Origin: Flavobacterium sp.
GTDB lineage: Bacteria; Bacteroidota; Bacteroidia; Flavobacteriales; Flavobacteriaceae
DNA: 64,000 bases
Assembly (NCBI GenBank): GCA_016787805.1
Contig: JAEUTY010000007.1
Coordinates: forward strand, 50,665 to 114,664
Direction of reading: 5' to 3'
The notes under the pieces are model-generated. The model ran no database searches and had not been told where the DNA came from. It saw only the letters and a list, made by a program, of their open reading frames with translations. A program made the translations under genes and the position numbers. Shown here piece by piece: positions 43,512 through 51,236 of the stretch. The stretch's first letter is position 1, and every line of letters begins with the position of its first letter.

Positions 43512-45638
43512 ATGTTAAAAAAGATAACGACTCTCGGTTTTCTGTTCGTAATTTCAATTGGATTGGCTCAAGTAAACAGCGAAAAATTTCCAACTTTCCC
43601 TAATTGCGAAGGAAAGCAGGCAAACGAATTAGAATCGTGTTTTTATTATGAGGTTCAAAATTTTGTTTATACTAATTTTAAAATACCCAACAACTCTAGT
43701 GATCTGAAAACTGCAGTGAATATTCTTTTTGAAGTGGATAAGGATGGAAAATTTAAAGTGCAATATGTTGATGCGGTTAACGACGAATTAATTAACGAAA
43801 GCAAACGTGTTTTTGGACTGTTGCCCAAAATTAAACCATCAACTTATAATGGTGAAGCAACGTATTCTAAATATTCTATTCGTGTGCCAATTCCGTTGCA
43901 AAATCCAGCCGAAGTTCCAGTTGTTCAGTCGGATAATCTAAAGGCAGATGCTATAGTGAAAAATTCCAATTCAAAAAACCTTACGGCAACAGTATCTTCC
44001 AAAGAAAATCCTGAATTCGCTAACATTAAATATTCAAAATTCAAAAATCCTCAATTGGAAAGTCATTTGAGTATTCCGTTGTCTCATAGTTATTATGCGC
44101 AGTTTGATGACGAAATGAATCAAGTTGGAACCAACAATCATACAGCTTCTAAACCGTATACTTATCAAGAAGTAAGTAAGTATTATAACTTAGTCGAAGC
44201 CAATGATAAACTGCTTAAAAACAAAACTTCTTATTTTGGAAGAAAGCTTTGGAACGAAAGTACAGTAGCCATTCAAGGTGAAGATTACTGGTTTACTGTG
44301 AACCCAATTTTTGATTTACAACTCGGTAAAAGCGACCCAAGTGTGTCCAATTATACTTATGTAAATACTCGTGGAATCAATATTCGTGGAGGTTTAGGGA
44401 AACAAATCAATTTTACTACAACCATTTTTGAAAGCCAAGGAAGATTTGCTGATTATTTCAATAATTATGCAACTTCTATAAAGCCAGCAGGAGGTAATCC
44501 TGCAATTATACCTGGTGTTGGAATAGCCAAAGAATTCAAAACTGATGCCTTTGACTTTCCTTTAGCAGAAGCTAATTTAACTTTTGCACCAAGTAAATTT
44601 TTCGATTTACAATTGGGTCACGGAAGAAATTTTTTGGGTGATGGCTATCGTTCATTGATTTTGTCAGATGGAGCCAGTCCGTATCCTTATTTTAAAATCA
44701 ACTCCAAATTTTGGAAAATAAAATACACTAACATTTACACTTGGATGAAAGATGTACGTGATGATGTCACAGTAGACAGAACCTATGCAACCAAATACAT
44801 GGCAACGCACTATTTGAGTTGGAATGCTAGCAAACGATTGAATATTGGTTTCTTTGAATCTGTAGTTTGGTCCAATCAAAATAATCGTGGCTTTGATGCC
44901 AATTTTATTAATCCAATAATCTTTTATCGATCGGTAGAATTTGCTTCTTCGTCAAGAAGTGGAAATGCTTTGTTAGGAATTACCTCAAAATACAAAGTCA
45001 ATAATCAAGTCAATGTTTACGGTCAGTTTTTATTGGATGAATTTTCTTTGGGTGAAGTAAAAGCAGGCAAAAAAAGCTGGAAAAACAAGTTTGCGTATCA
45101 AATTGGTGCAAAGTATTTTCATGCGTTTGGAGTGAAGAATTTATTGTTGCAACTTGAATACAATCATGTGCGCCCTTATGTATATGCACATAGTGAAGTT
45201 ATTACCAATTACGGTCACAATAATCAAAGTTTAGGTCATCAGTGGGGAGGCAATTTAAGAGAATTTATTGGAATAGCTCGTTACCATCATGGGCGTTATT
45301 TTGCCGATGTAAAAATGACGTTAGGTCAACGTGGTCTTGATTTGGAAAATTCAGGAGCGTTTTCTAACTACGGAAGTAATATTTATCGTGATTATGATGA
45401 AGATCGCTATGCTGATTATGGCGTGACTGTGGGTCAAGGCAACAAAACCAATGTAATGATTGCCGATATTCAAGCGGGATATTTAATCAATCCGCAAACC
45501 AATTTAAAATTATTTGGCAGTGTAATTTATAGAAATTTCAACCCAACCACTACCACCTTGACCGAGTTCAAGCAAAGCACAACCTGGTTTACATTAGGTT
45601 TGCGATGTGATATATTCAATTGGTATTTTGATTATTAA
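43512..45638 (+). CDS. remB: Gliding-motility-associated outer-membrane protein, RemB-like
   Basis: A 708-residue exported protein. Signal peptide LGFLFVISIGLAQ; residues about 20-130 resemble a TonB C-terminal-type domain (KTAVNILFEVDKDGKFKVQY, PKIKPSTYNGE); the rest is rich in amphipathic strands and aromatic residues like an outer-membrane barrel of the Wzi/capsule-assembly type (FFDLQLGHGRNFLGDGYRSL, GHQWGGNLREFIGIARYHHG) and ends FNWYFDY. I recognise this architecture as that of RemB, needed for normal gliding or spreading in F. johnsoniae, with moderate certainty. A terminator follows. Confidence 0.7.
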   Translation: MLKKITTLGFLFVISIGLAQVNSEKFPTFPNCEGKQANELESCFYYEVQNFVYTNFKIPNNSSDLKTAVNILFEVDKDGKFKVQYVDAVNDELINESKRVFGLLPKIKPSTYNGEATYSKYSIRVPIPLQNPAEVPVVQSDNLKADAIVKNSNSKNLTATVSSKENPEFANIKYSKFKNPQLESHLSIPLSHSYYAQFDDEMNQVGTNNHTASKPYTYQEVSKYYNLVEANDKLLKNKTSYFGRKLWNESTVAIQGEDYWFTVNPIFDLQLGKSDPSVSNYTYVNTRGINIRGGLGKQINFTTTIFESQGRFADYFNNYATSIKPAGGNPAIIPGVGIAKEFKTDAFDFPLAEANLTFAPSKFFDLQLGHGRNFLGDGYRSLILSDGASPYPYFKINSKFWKIKYTNIYTWMKDVRDDVTVDRTYATKYMATHYLSWNASKRLNIGFFESVVWSNQNNRGFDANFINPIIFYRSVEFASSSRSGNALLGITSKYKVNNQVNVYGQFLLDEFSLGEVKAGKKSWKNKFAYQIGAKYFHAFGVKNLLLQLEYNHVRPYVYAHSEVITNYGHNNQSLGHQWGGNLREFIGIARYHHGRYFADVKMTLGQRGLDLENSGAFSNYGSNIYRDYDEDRYADYGVTVGQGNKTNVMIADIQAGYLINPQTNLKLFGSVIYRNFNPTTTTLTEFKQSTTWFTLGLRCDIFNWYFDY

Positions 45639-45653
45639 AAAATGTAAAAAATA

Positions 45654-45679
45654 CAGTTGATTTTTATCAATTGTTTTTT
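45654..45679 (+). terminator. Terminator after remB
   Basis: CAGTTGAT (45654-45661) pairs with ATCAATTG (45666-45673) around TTTT, followed by six T residues. Confidence 0.75.
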
Positions 45680-45708
45680 GTCAAATCCTTTTTGATAAAC
45701 TACTTTTG
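45678..45708 (+). promoter_or_regulatory. Promoter of the ctaB-cox operon
   Basis: TTG at 45678-45680, a 20-base spacer and TACTTTTG at 45701-45708 match the genus pattern. Predicted transcription start is near 45713, downstream of the ATG at 45671, which argues for the TTG start of ctaB at 45731. Confidence 0.65.
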
Positions 45709-45730
45709 CAAAAAATTTGATAGCCAACAC

Positions 45731-46627
45731 TTGACAACAACACTTTCTTTTCAGAACATTTTCAAAGATTTTAAAGAAATCACTAAAGCCGGATTGGCCG
45801 TAAGTGTTTTGTTTTCTTCTATAGCGGGTTATTTGTTAGGTTTTGATAAAGAGTTTCCATTTTCATGGAGTACTTTAATTATGCTTTCTATTGGCGGTTA
45901 TTGTATGGTTGGCGCTTCCAACGCATTTAATCAAGTCATTGAAAAAGATTTGGATGCTTTGATGGATCGAACCAAAAACCGCCCTGTTCCATCAGGACGA
46001 ATGTCAGTCAATACAGCTTTAATCATTGCTACGCTACTTACTTTAATAGGTTTGGTTTTATTGTACATGATTAATCCGAAAACAGCCATGTTTGGTGCTA
46101 TTTCTATTTTTCTTTACACTAGTTTGTATACTCCATTAAAAACCAAAACACCTTTGTCGGTTTTTGTGGGCGCTTTTCCAGGCGCAATACCATTTATGTT
46201 GGGCTGGGTAGCCGCTACGGGCAACTTTGGTATTGAAGCAGGAACTTTATTCTTAATTCAGTTTTTTTGGCAATTCCCGCACTTTTGGTCCATAGGTTGG
46301 TTTTTGTATGAAGATTATGAAAAAGCAGGATTTTTTATGCTTCCAACAGGTAAAAAAGACAAATCAACCGCGGTTCAAACCATTTTGTACACTTTTTGGT
46401 TGATTGTGGCTTCATTATTACCAAGTTTAGGACGTACGGGACAATTAATTATTTCTCCAATTGCTGCAATTGTAGTATTTTTGTTGGGTATTTGGATGTT
46501 GTATTTTGCTTTTAAATTGTATAAAGATCGCACAGCAAAATCAGCCAAAGCGTTGATGCTTGCCAGTGTTTCATATATAACATTATTACAAATAGTTTAT
46601 ATAGTCGATAAATTTTTAAGACCATGA
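45731..46627 (+). CDS. ctaB: Protoheme IX farnesyltransferase (heme O synthase)
   Basis: A 298-residue UbiA-family membrane prenyltransferase that farnesylates heme B to heme O, on the way to heme A of the aa3 oxidase. Starting at TTG 45731 gives MTTTLSFQNIFKDFKEITKA; the longer frame from ATG 45671 would begin upstream of the promoter. The two Asp-rich motifs are NAFNQVIEKDLDALMDRTKN and YTPLKTKTPLSVFVGAFPGA, with RPVPSGRMS between. About nine helices. Its stop overlaps the next gene (ATGA). Confidence 0.93.
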   Translation: MTTTLSFQNIFKDFKEITKAGLAVSVLFSSIAGYLLGFDKEFPFSWSTLIMLSIGGYCMVGASNAFNQVIEKDLDALMDRTKNRPVPSGRMSVNTALIIATLLTLIGLVLLYMINPKTAMFGAISIFLYTSLYTPLKTKTPLSVFVGAFPGAIPFMLGWVAATGNFGIEAGTLFLIQFFWQFPHFWSIGWFLYEDYEKAGFFMLPTGKKDKSTAVQTILYTFWLIVASLLPSLGRTGQLIISPIAAIVVFLLGIWMLYFAFKLYKDRTAKSAKALMLASVSYITLLQIVYIVDKFLRP

Positions 46628-47199
46628 CTTTAGAAGAACAAAAAGCGCAAAAAAGCCGTTCAGCAAAATTACTGCTGATTGTTGCTATGGTAAGTATGAC
46701 GATGATGTTTGCCGGAATCACTAGTGCTTTTTTTGTTAGTAAATCGCGAGTGGACTGGATGAAGGATTTTGTAATGCCAACTCCTTTTTTTGTTAGTACA
46801 GTTTGTTTATTGTTGGTAAGTCTAGCTTTTTTCTTAGCCAAAAGAGCAATAAAAAAAGACGATCAAAAATCGACAAGTTTGTTTTTGATAGCAGCATTCG
46901 TTCTAGGAATCGCCTTTGTGTATTTTCAATTTCAAGGTTTTGATGTAATGATTTCCCAAGGAAATTTTTTCACAGGACCACAAAGTAATATTACTTCTAC
47001 TTTTCTTTACGTGGTTGTAGTAACGCATTTAGCACACGTTGCGGGAGGATTTATTTCACTATTAGTTATAATTTATAATCATTTTAAACAAAAGTACAAT
47101 TCGAGTCAATTCCTTGGAATTGAGCTTGGTGCGATGTATTGGCACTTCCTCGATTTCTTGTGGATTTACTTGTTTTTATTTTTATATTTCTTTAAATAA
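46624..47199 (+). CDS. Cytochrome c oxidase subunit III-like protein (first copy)
   Basis: A 191-residue, five-helix member of the heme-copper oxidase subunit III family. Helices include LLIVAMVSMTMMFAGITSAF and VVVVTHLAHVAGGFISLLVI, and the C-terminal LGAMYWHFLDFLWIYLFLFL contains the conserved WHFxDxxW signature of subunit III. The ATG overlaps the ctaB stop. Two subunit III-type genes in tandem are usual in Bacteroidota; which one is the structural subunit in the mature oxidase cannot be told here. Lacks the extra soluble insert of its neighbour. Confidence 0.88.
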   Translation: MTLEEQKAQKSRSAKLLLIVAMVSMTMMFAGITSAFFVSKSRVDWMKDFVMPTPFFVSTVCLLLVSLAFFLAKRAIKKDDQKSTSLFLIAAFVLGIAFVYFQFQGFDVMISQGNFFTGPQSNITSTFLYVVVVTHLAHVAGGFISLLVIIYNHFKQKYNSSQFLGIELGAMYWHFLDFLWIYLFLFLYFFK

Positions 47200-47241
47200 G
47201 AAAAAAGCGTAAATTTGGGAACTTTTTAACGAATAATTTTT

Positions 47242-48243
47242 ATGGGATCGACAGTTACAACTGCAAATACTGTAGGAAACACTTGGGGTGGTGGCAATGA
47301 GCCATTAGGAGCAAGTTATGGTAAATTAATGATGTGGTTCTTCATCGTTTCAGATGCATTGACCTTTTCAGGATTTTTAGCAGCTTACGGTTTTTCAAGA
47401 TTTAAATTTATTGAAACTTGGCCAATTGCCGATGAAGTGTTTACGCACTTTCCGTTTTTACATGGTGTTTCTGCACCGTTGTACTATGTGGCATTAATGA
47501 CCTTTATTCTTATCTTTTCTTCCGTAACCATGGTGTTGACGGTAGATGCTGGTCATAAAATGCAACAAGGAAAAGTAGCTTTCTACATGTTCTTAACCAT
47601 CATTGGAGGTTTAATTTTCGTTGGCTCTCAAGCTTGGGAGTGGAAAAACTTCATCACTGGTGAATATGGTGCAGTAGAAACAAAAGGAGGAAGTATTTTA
47701 CAATTTGTTAATTCAAAAGGAGAGCGCGTAAAATTAGCCGATTTTGCTGCTTCGTTACCTGCTGAAAGAATTGAGGATACCAAAAGTAACTCAATCTGGT
47801 TTGACGATAGTTCTGATTTACCATCAGTGTCGTTAGCTGAAGTTCAAGCTGGTTTTGCTGCTAATGAAGACATTTTAATTCGCACTGAATTAATTCATCA
47901 AGGAAAAGCAGAAGGTTTGAATAAACCAAAACATAAAACAATTTTAAGCAGAGAAGAATCTGAAAAAATGTTAGCCAAAGGAGCTTTAGTAGTGGAAGGC
48001 GCCAACCTAAAACGCAACGAATACGGAAGCAAATTGTTCGCTGATTTCTTCTTTTTCATTACTGGTTTCCACGGATTCCACGTGTTTTCGGGAGTAATTA
48101 TTAATATTATTATATTTATCAATATTTTAATTGGTACTTACGAGAAAAGACGAACTTACGAAATGGTCGAAAAAGTAGGTCTTTATTGGCACTTTGTAGA
48201 TTTAGTTTGGGTATTCGTATTTACCTTCTTCTATTTGGTTTAA
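47242..48243 (+). CDS. coxC: Cytochrome c oxidase subunit III (second copy) with large soluble insert
   Basis: A 333-residue subunit III. Helices flank an unusual hydrophilic insert from about residue 141 to 262 (from EYGAVETKGGSILQFVNSKG to KGALVVEGANLKRNEYGSKL), after which the conserved FFFFITGFHGFHVFSGVIIN and VGLYWHFVDLVWVFVFTFFY follow. Typical subunit III proteins of 190-270 residues lack this domain. The insert has no Cys and only a few His residues, so it is not obviously a metal site. Falls between the first subunit III gene and subunit IV. Confidence 0.92.
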   Translation: MGSTVTTANTVGNTWGGGNEPLGASYGKLMMWFFIVSDALTFSGFLAAYGFSRFKFIETWPIADEVFTHFPFLHGVSAPLYYVALMTFILIFSSVTMVLTVDAGHKMQQGKVAFYMFLTIIGGLIFVGSQAWEWKNFITGEYGAVETKGGSILQFVNSKGERVKLADFAASLPAERIEDTKSNSIWFDDSSDLPSVSLAEVQAGFAANEDILIRTELIHQGKAEGLNKPKHKTILSREESEKMLAKGALVVEGANLKRNEYGSKLFADFFFFITGFHGFHVFSGVIINIIIFINILIGTYEKRRTYEMVEKVGLYWHFVDLVWVFVFTFFYLV

Positions 48244-48264
48244 TTTTAAAAGAATAAAGAAATC

Positions 48265-48615
48265 ATGGCACACGCACACGAGTCTAATACAAAAAGAATT
48301 TGGTTTGTTTTCGCTTTATTGTCTGTAGTTACAACTGTTGAGGTAGCTTTAGGTATGGCAAAACCAGCCGCATTATATATGACCAATTTTCTTGGAATGA
48401 ACCTTTTAAATTGGATCTTTATCATCTTAACATTAGTTAAAGCTTATTACATTGTTTGGGCTTTCATGCACATGGAAGGTGAAACCAAAGCACTAAGAAG
48501 AGCAGTTGTTTGGACAGTAGTTTTCTTAGTTTTATACATCGTATTTATATTATTAGTCGAAGCCAATTATGTATTTGGGGTTTACAGAGATTCTACTATA
48601 AAATGGAATTTTTAA
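48265..48615 (+). CDS. Cytochrome c oxidase subunit IV
   Basis: A 116-residue protein with three hydrophobic helices of the prokaryotic cytochrome oxidase subunit IV (CyoD/CtaF-like) family: IWFVFALLSVVTTVEVALGM, LNWIFIILTLVKAYYIVWAF followed by MHMEGETKALRRAV, and VVFLVLYIVFILLVEANYVF. The HMxxE/KxLR stretch between helices two and three is the family signature. It begins HAHESNTK, a small His-containing start. A terminator follows the stop. Confidence 0.9.
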   Translation: MAHAHESNTKRIWFVFALLSVVTTVEVALGMAKPAALYMTNFLGMNLLNWIFIILTLVKAYYIVWAFMHMEGETKALRRAVVWTVVFLVLYIVFILLVEANYVFGVYRDSTIKWNF

Positions 48616-48632
48616 CACAATATTAATTCACT

Positions 48633-48664
48633 AAAAATCCCGATTTTCGTCGGGATTTTTTTTT
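48633..48664 (+). terminator. Terminator after the subunit IV gene
   Basis: AAAAATCCCGA pairs with TCGGGATTTTT around TTTTCG, followed by further T residues. It is 18 bases past the stop codon. Confidence 0.9.
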
Positions 48665-48671
48665 ATTTTTG
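48664..48671 (+). promoter_or_regulatory. -7 box for the SCO gene group
   Basis: TATTTTTG matches TAnnTTTG, directly after the terminator, 24 bases before ATG 48696. No TTG at -33; partial support. Confidence 0.4.
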
Positions 48672-48695
48672 TACGTGTCAAATCACTTTCGAGTT

Positions 48696-49358
48696 ATGAA
48701 AAAGAATCTAGTTCTTTTCGTTTTGTTTATTCTTCCTATAGTTGCCTATTTATTCTTTGCCTCAGGCGTAAACGGATTCATTAAATTGCCAGTTTTAACT
48801 CCGAATGTGCCAGAATTTAACCATTGGAAAACGATTGATGGTAAAGAAATTCAACTGGACTCTAAAATAACCATTTTAGGTTTTCCTGGAGAAAATGTTG
48901 AATTAAGAAAAGGTAATTTTTTTAATTTGAACCAAAAGATATTTAAAAAATATGCTGAGTTCAAAGATTTTCAGATAGTAATATTAGTGCCATTTGGTTC
49001 AGAAGAACAAGTGAAAGTAATGACGACCAAGTTAGCCACTTTGAATAATAGGAGTAATTGGTATTTTGTAATGGCTTCAAATGATGAAATACAGTTGTTT
49101 TACAACCAGATGAAATTGCAAGAAAAAGTCAATACTACCATTGGAACCACTAATGTTTTTATCATTGATAAAGAGCGAAATGTGCGAGGAAGAAAAGGTC
49201 ATGTAGATAAAGACGACGACGAATACCGCGAAGGTTACAACACTTCTTTGGTCTCAGAATTGCATAATGAATTGAATGATGATGTAAAGATTGTATTGGC
49301 AGAATACCGTTTGGCGTTGAAAAAAAATAGTGCAAACAGAAAAAAATACGGATTATAA
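48696..49358 (+). CDS. Membrane-anchored redoxin-like protein beside SCO (no CxxxC)
   Basis: A 220-residue protein from ATG 48696; the frame is open to 48669 but the signal anchor KKNLVLFVLFILPIVAYLFF favours the later ATG. The rest looks like a thioredoxin fold: ITILGFPGENVELRKGNFFN, FQIVILVPFGSEEQVKVMTT and TTNVFIIDKERNVRGRKGHV parallel the strands of SCO proteins, but no CxxxC copper-binding pair is present. It probably helps oxidase assembly given its position directly before the SCO gene (stop/start overlap TAATG); the exact role is unknown. Confidence 0.72.
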   Translation: MKKNLVLFVLFILPIVAYLFFASGVNGFIKLPVLTPNVPEFNHWKTIDGKEIQLDSKITILGFPGENVELRKGNFFNLNQKIFKKYAEFKDFQIVILVPFGSEEQVKVMTTKLATLNNRSNWYFVMASNDEIQLFYNQMKLQEKVNTTIGTTNVFIIDKERNVRGRKGHVDKDDDEYREGYNTSLVSELHNELNDDVKIVLAEYRLALKKNSANRKKYGL

Positions 49359-50038
49359 TGAAAAACAAATCGTACATCGGAATTTCGTTTATCATCTTGA
49401 TTTTCGGAATTATCTTTATCCCAAAAATTATTGACAGAATCAAAGGTGGAACTACTGTTCAAAATGACAGAATGAGTGTCGTTAACGAAAAAGAAAAAGA
49501 ATCGTCGTTGTATAAAATTGGCCCAGCACCCCAATTTGAATTGACCAATCAGAACGGAAAAAAAATCACCAACAAAGACTATGAAGGTAAAGTATACGTG
49601 TTGGAATTTTTCTTTTCCACTTGTCCTTCTATTTGTCCGATTATGAATAAAAATATGATTGCGATTGAAAAAGAGTTTGCCAACGAACCTAATTTTGGTA
49701 TCGTTTCCATCACAATCAATCCCGAAAATGATACGCCAGAAGTTTTAAAAGAACATGCAAAGAGCTTAGGAATCACATCAGAAAATTGGAATTTCTTAAC
49801 AGGCGATCTCGATTATATAATGGATCTTTCCAATAAAGGATTCAATATTTATGCTGGCAAAAATTCGAAAGTTTCTGGCGGATTTGAACATTCTGGTTTG
49901 TTTGCCTTAATTGATAAAAAAGGAAACATTCGTTGCCGAAAAGACGATTACAATAACCCAATTATGTATTACGACGGATTGGAACAAAAAGGCGTAAATG
50001 CCATCAAAGAAGACATTAAATTATTGCTCGCTGAATAA
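49358..50038 (+). CDS. SCO1/SenC family copper chaperone for cytochrome oxidase
   Basis: A 226-residue SCO protein, which delivers copper to the CuA site of oxidase subunit II. N-terminal anchor IGISFIILIFGIIFIPKIID, then the periplasmic redoxin domain with the copper-binding CPSIC pair in FFFSTCPSICPIMNKNM and the third ligand His in SGGFEHSGLFALID. Starts inside the stop codon of the preceding gene; the DUF420 gene begins one base after its stop. Together with coxB on the other locus it forms an assembly-substrate pair. Confidence 0.94.
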   Translation: MKNKSYIGISFIILIFGIIFIPKIIDRIKGGTTVQNDRMSVVNEKEKESSLYKIGPAPQFELTNQNGKKITNKDYEGKVYVLEFFFSTCPSICPIMNKNMIAIEKEFANEPNFGIVSITINPENDTPEVLKEHAKSLGITSENWNFLTGDLDYIMDLSNKGFNIYAGKNSKVSGGFEHSGLFALIDKKGNIRCRKDDYNNPIMYYDGLEQKGVNAIKEDIKLLLAE

Positions 50039-50039
50039 T

Positions 50040-50621
50040 ATGGAAAAGTCAACTGACGAAAAAAAATACAACGGATTAATTATCGCTGTTTCAATTGTGA
50101 TTCCAGTGGTAGTTGCTTTGCTTTTTAGTTTTAAATTGAAAGATTTTGGTTTTGATGTAAAACCATTCACTTTTCTTCCACCAATTTACGCAACCATCAA
50201 CGGAATTACTGCCGTTTTGTTAGTAGTTGCAGTCAAAGCTATTCAAAACGGAAACCGAGCATTGCACGAACGATTAATGAAGCTGGCAATTGCTTGCTCA
50301 TTGGCTTTTTTGGTGATGTATGTGGCCTACCATTTAACATCAGTGTCAACCAAATTTGGCGATGCTAACCACGACGGAATTTTAGATGCGACCGAATTAA
50401 GTACAATTGGTAGTTTGCGATTACTGTATTTCTTTATTTTAATTTCCCATATAACATTATCAGTAGCAATAATTCCTTTGGTGCTTTTTACTTATGTTCG
50501 AGCCTTGTCAGAACGTTTCGATCGTCACAAAAAATTAGCCAAAATCACTTTTCCTATTTGGTTGTATGTGGCGATAACTGGAGTAATTGTGTATGTAATG
50601 ATTTCACCTTATTATGCCTAA
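50040..50621 (+). CDS. DUF420 membrane protein with EF-hand-like loop
   Basis: A 193-residue DUF420 protein from ATG 50040 (MEKSTDEKKYNGLIIAVSIV). About five helices with His residues at their ends (ALHERLMKLAIACSLAF, YVAYHLTSVS, FILISHITLSVAIIPLVLFT, SERFDRHKKLAKITFPIWL), the pattern of DUF420/CtaM-like proteins, which are implicated in oxidase assembly. Between two helices it carries DANHDGILDATE, which fits the EF-hand calcium-binding consensus. It lies between SCO and the CAMC protein in the assembly cluster. Confidence 0.87.
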   Translation: MEKSTDEKKYNGLIIAVSIVIPVVVALLFSFKLKDFGFDVKPFTFLPPIYATINGITAVLLVVAVKAIQNGNRALHERLMKLAIACSLAFLVMYVAYHLTSVSTKFGDANHDGILDATELSTIGSLRLLYFFILISHITLSVAIIPLVLFTYVRALSERFDRHKKLAKITFPIWLYVAITGVIVYVMISPYYA

Positions 50622-50883
50622 TAGAATTAGAAATTTGAAATTAGAAATCAGAAGAAAACTAACGCAATTCTTTTTTGGGATTTGTTTTTTGTTTTTTGGA
50701 ATTTCATCCAATGCACAATGCGCCATGTGTCGTGCTGCTTTGGAAAGTGAGGCAGATACGGCCAGAGGCGAAGCTGTAAATGACGGAATTGTGTATCTTA
50801 TGGCAATTCCTTACATTCTTGTTGCAGTTATTGGTTTTGTGGTGTACCGAATGTTTGCAAAGAAAAAAACGAATAATATTTAA
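50614..50883 (+). CDS. Small exported CAMC-motif membrane protein of the oxidase assembly cluster
   Basis: An 89-residue protein. After a basic start and a hydrophobic signal (FFFGICFLFFGISSNAQ) the mature protein begins with CAMCRAALESEADTARGEAV, giving a CxxC pair right at the N-terminus, then DGIVYLMAIPYILVAVIGFV as one membrane helix and a Lys-rich tail. I recall similar small proteins beside SCO/DUF420 genes in other Bacteroidota, without an assigned function. ATG 50614 overlaps the DUF420 stop; no better start exists. Its stop overlaps by four bases the stop of the convergent XRE gene. Confidence 0.72.
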   Translation: MPNRIRNLKLEIRRKLTQFFFGICFLFFGISSNAQCAMCRAALESEADTARGEAVNDGIVYLMAIPYILVAVIGFVVYRMFAKKKTNNI

Positions 50884-51110
50884 TCTTCAAAATCAAATAA
50901 GTTTTTTATAGGTAAGTTTAAAGAATTTGCTATTGCCTTTACTGTTGAAATTGTAGTGTTAATTTCCCCTCTTTCAATTCTTCCAACTTGTGAAATAGGA
51001 ATGTCAGAACTATAAGCGAGTTCTTCTTGAGACATTTTCTTCTCTATTCTCAACGATCGAATATTAGCTCCGAACCGTTTAATATACTCTATGTCTTTAA
51101 CATTGTTCAC
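50880..51110 (-). CDS. Small XRE-family helix-turn-helix regulator
   Basis: A 76-residue protein consisting almost wholly of a Cro/C1-type helix-turn-helix: FGANIRSLRIEKKMSQEELA, YSSDIPISQVGRIERGEINT and TVKAIANSLNLPIKNLF. No effector domain. Such stand-alone XRE regulators often control neighbouring accessory genes; here it is divergent from the JAMM-like lipoprotein gene across 126 bases, but no palindromic operator stands out. Convergent with, and overlapping by four bases, the oxidase-assembly cluster. Confidence 0.88.
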   Translation of the reverse strand: MNNVKDIEYIKRFGANIRSLRIEKKMSQEELAYSSDIPISQVGRIERGEINTTISTVKAIANSLNLPIKNLFDFED

Positions 51111-51177
51111 AATGTAAAGTTGAGCATAGCTTAAAAATACATTAAACGCATATATGAGTTATTAAGAAAATTTTACA

Positions 51178-51185
51178 TATATTTG
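51178..51185 (+). promoter_or_regulatory. -7 box for the JAMM-like lipoprotein gene
   Basis: TATATTTG matches TAnnTTTG, about 50 bases before ATG 51237, in the gap divergent to the XRE gene. No TTG at the correct -33 distance was found. Confidence 0.4.
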
Positions 51186-51236
51186 AATGATTTGAAGAAT
51201 GATTTTTTGTAGATTTAAGTTTCATAAATTATTTAT

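Noticed and set aside
45671-45730. 20-codon extension of ctaB from ATG 45671
   Set aside because: It begins inside the remB terminator and upstream of the promoter; residues before TTG 45731 are not family-like.
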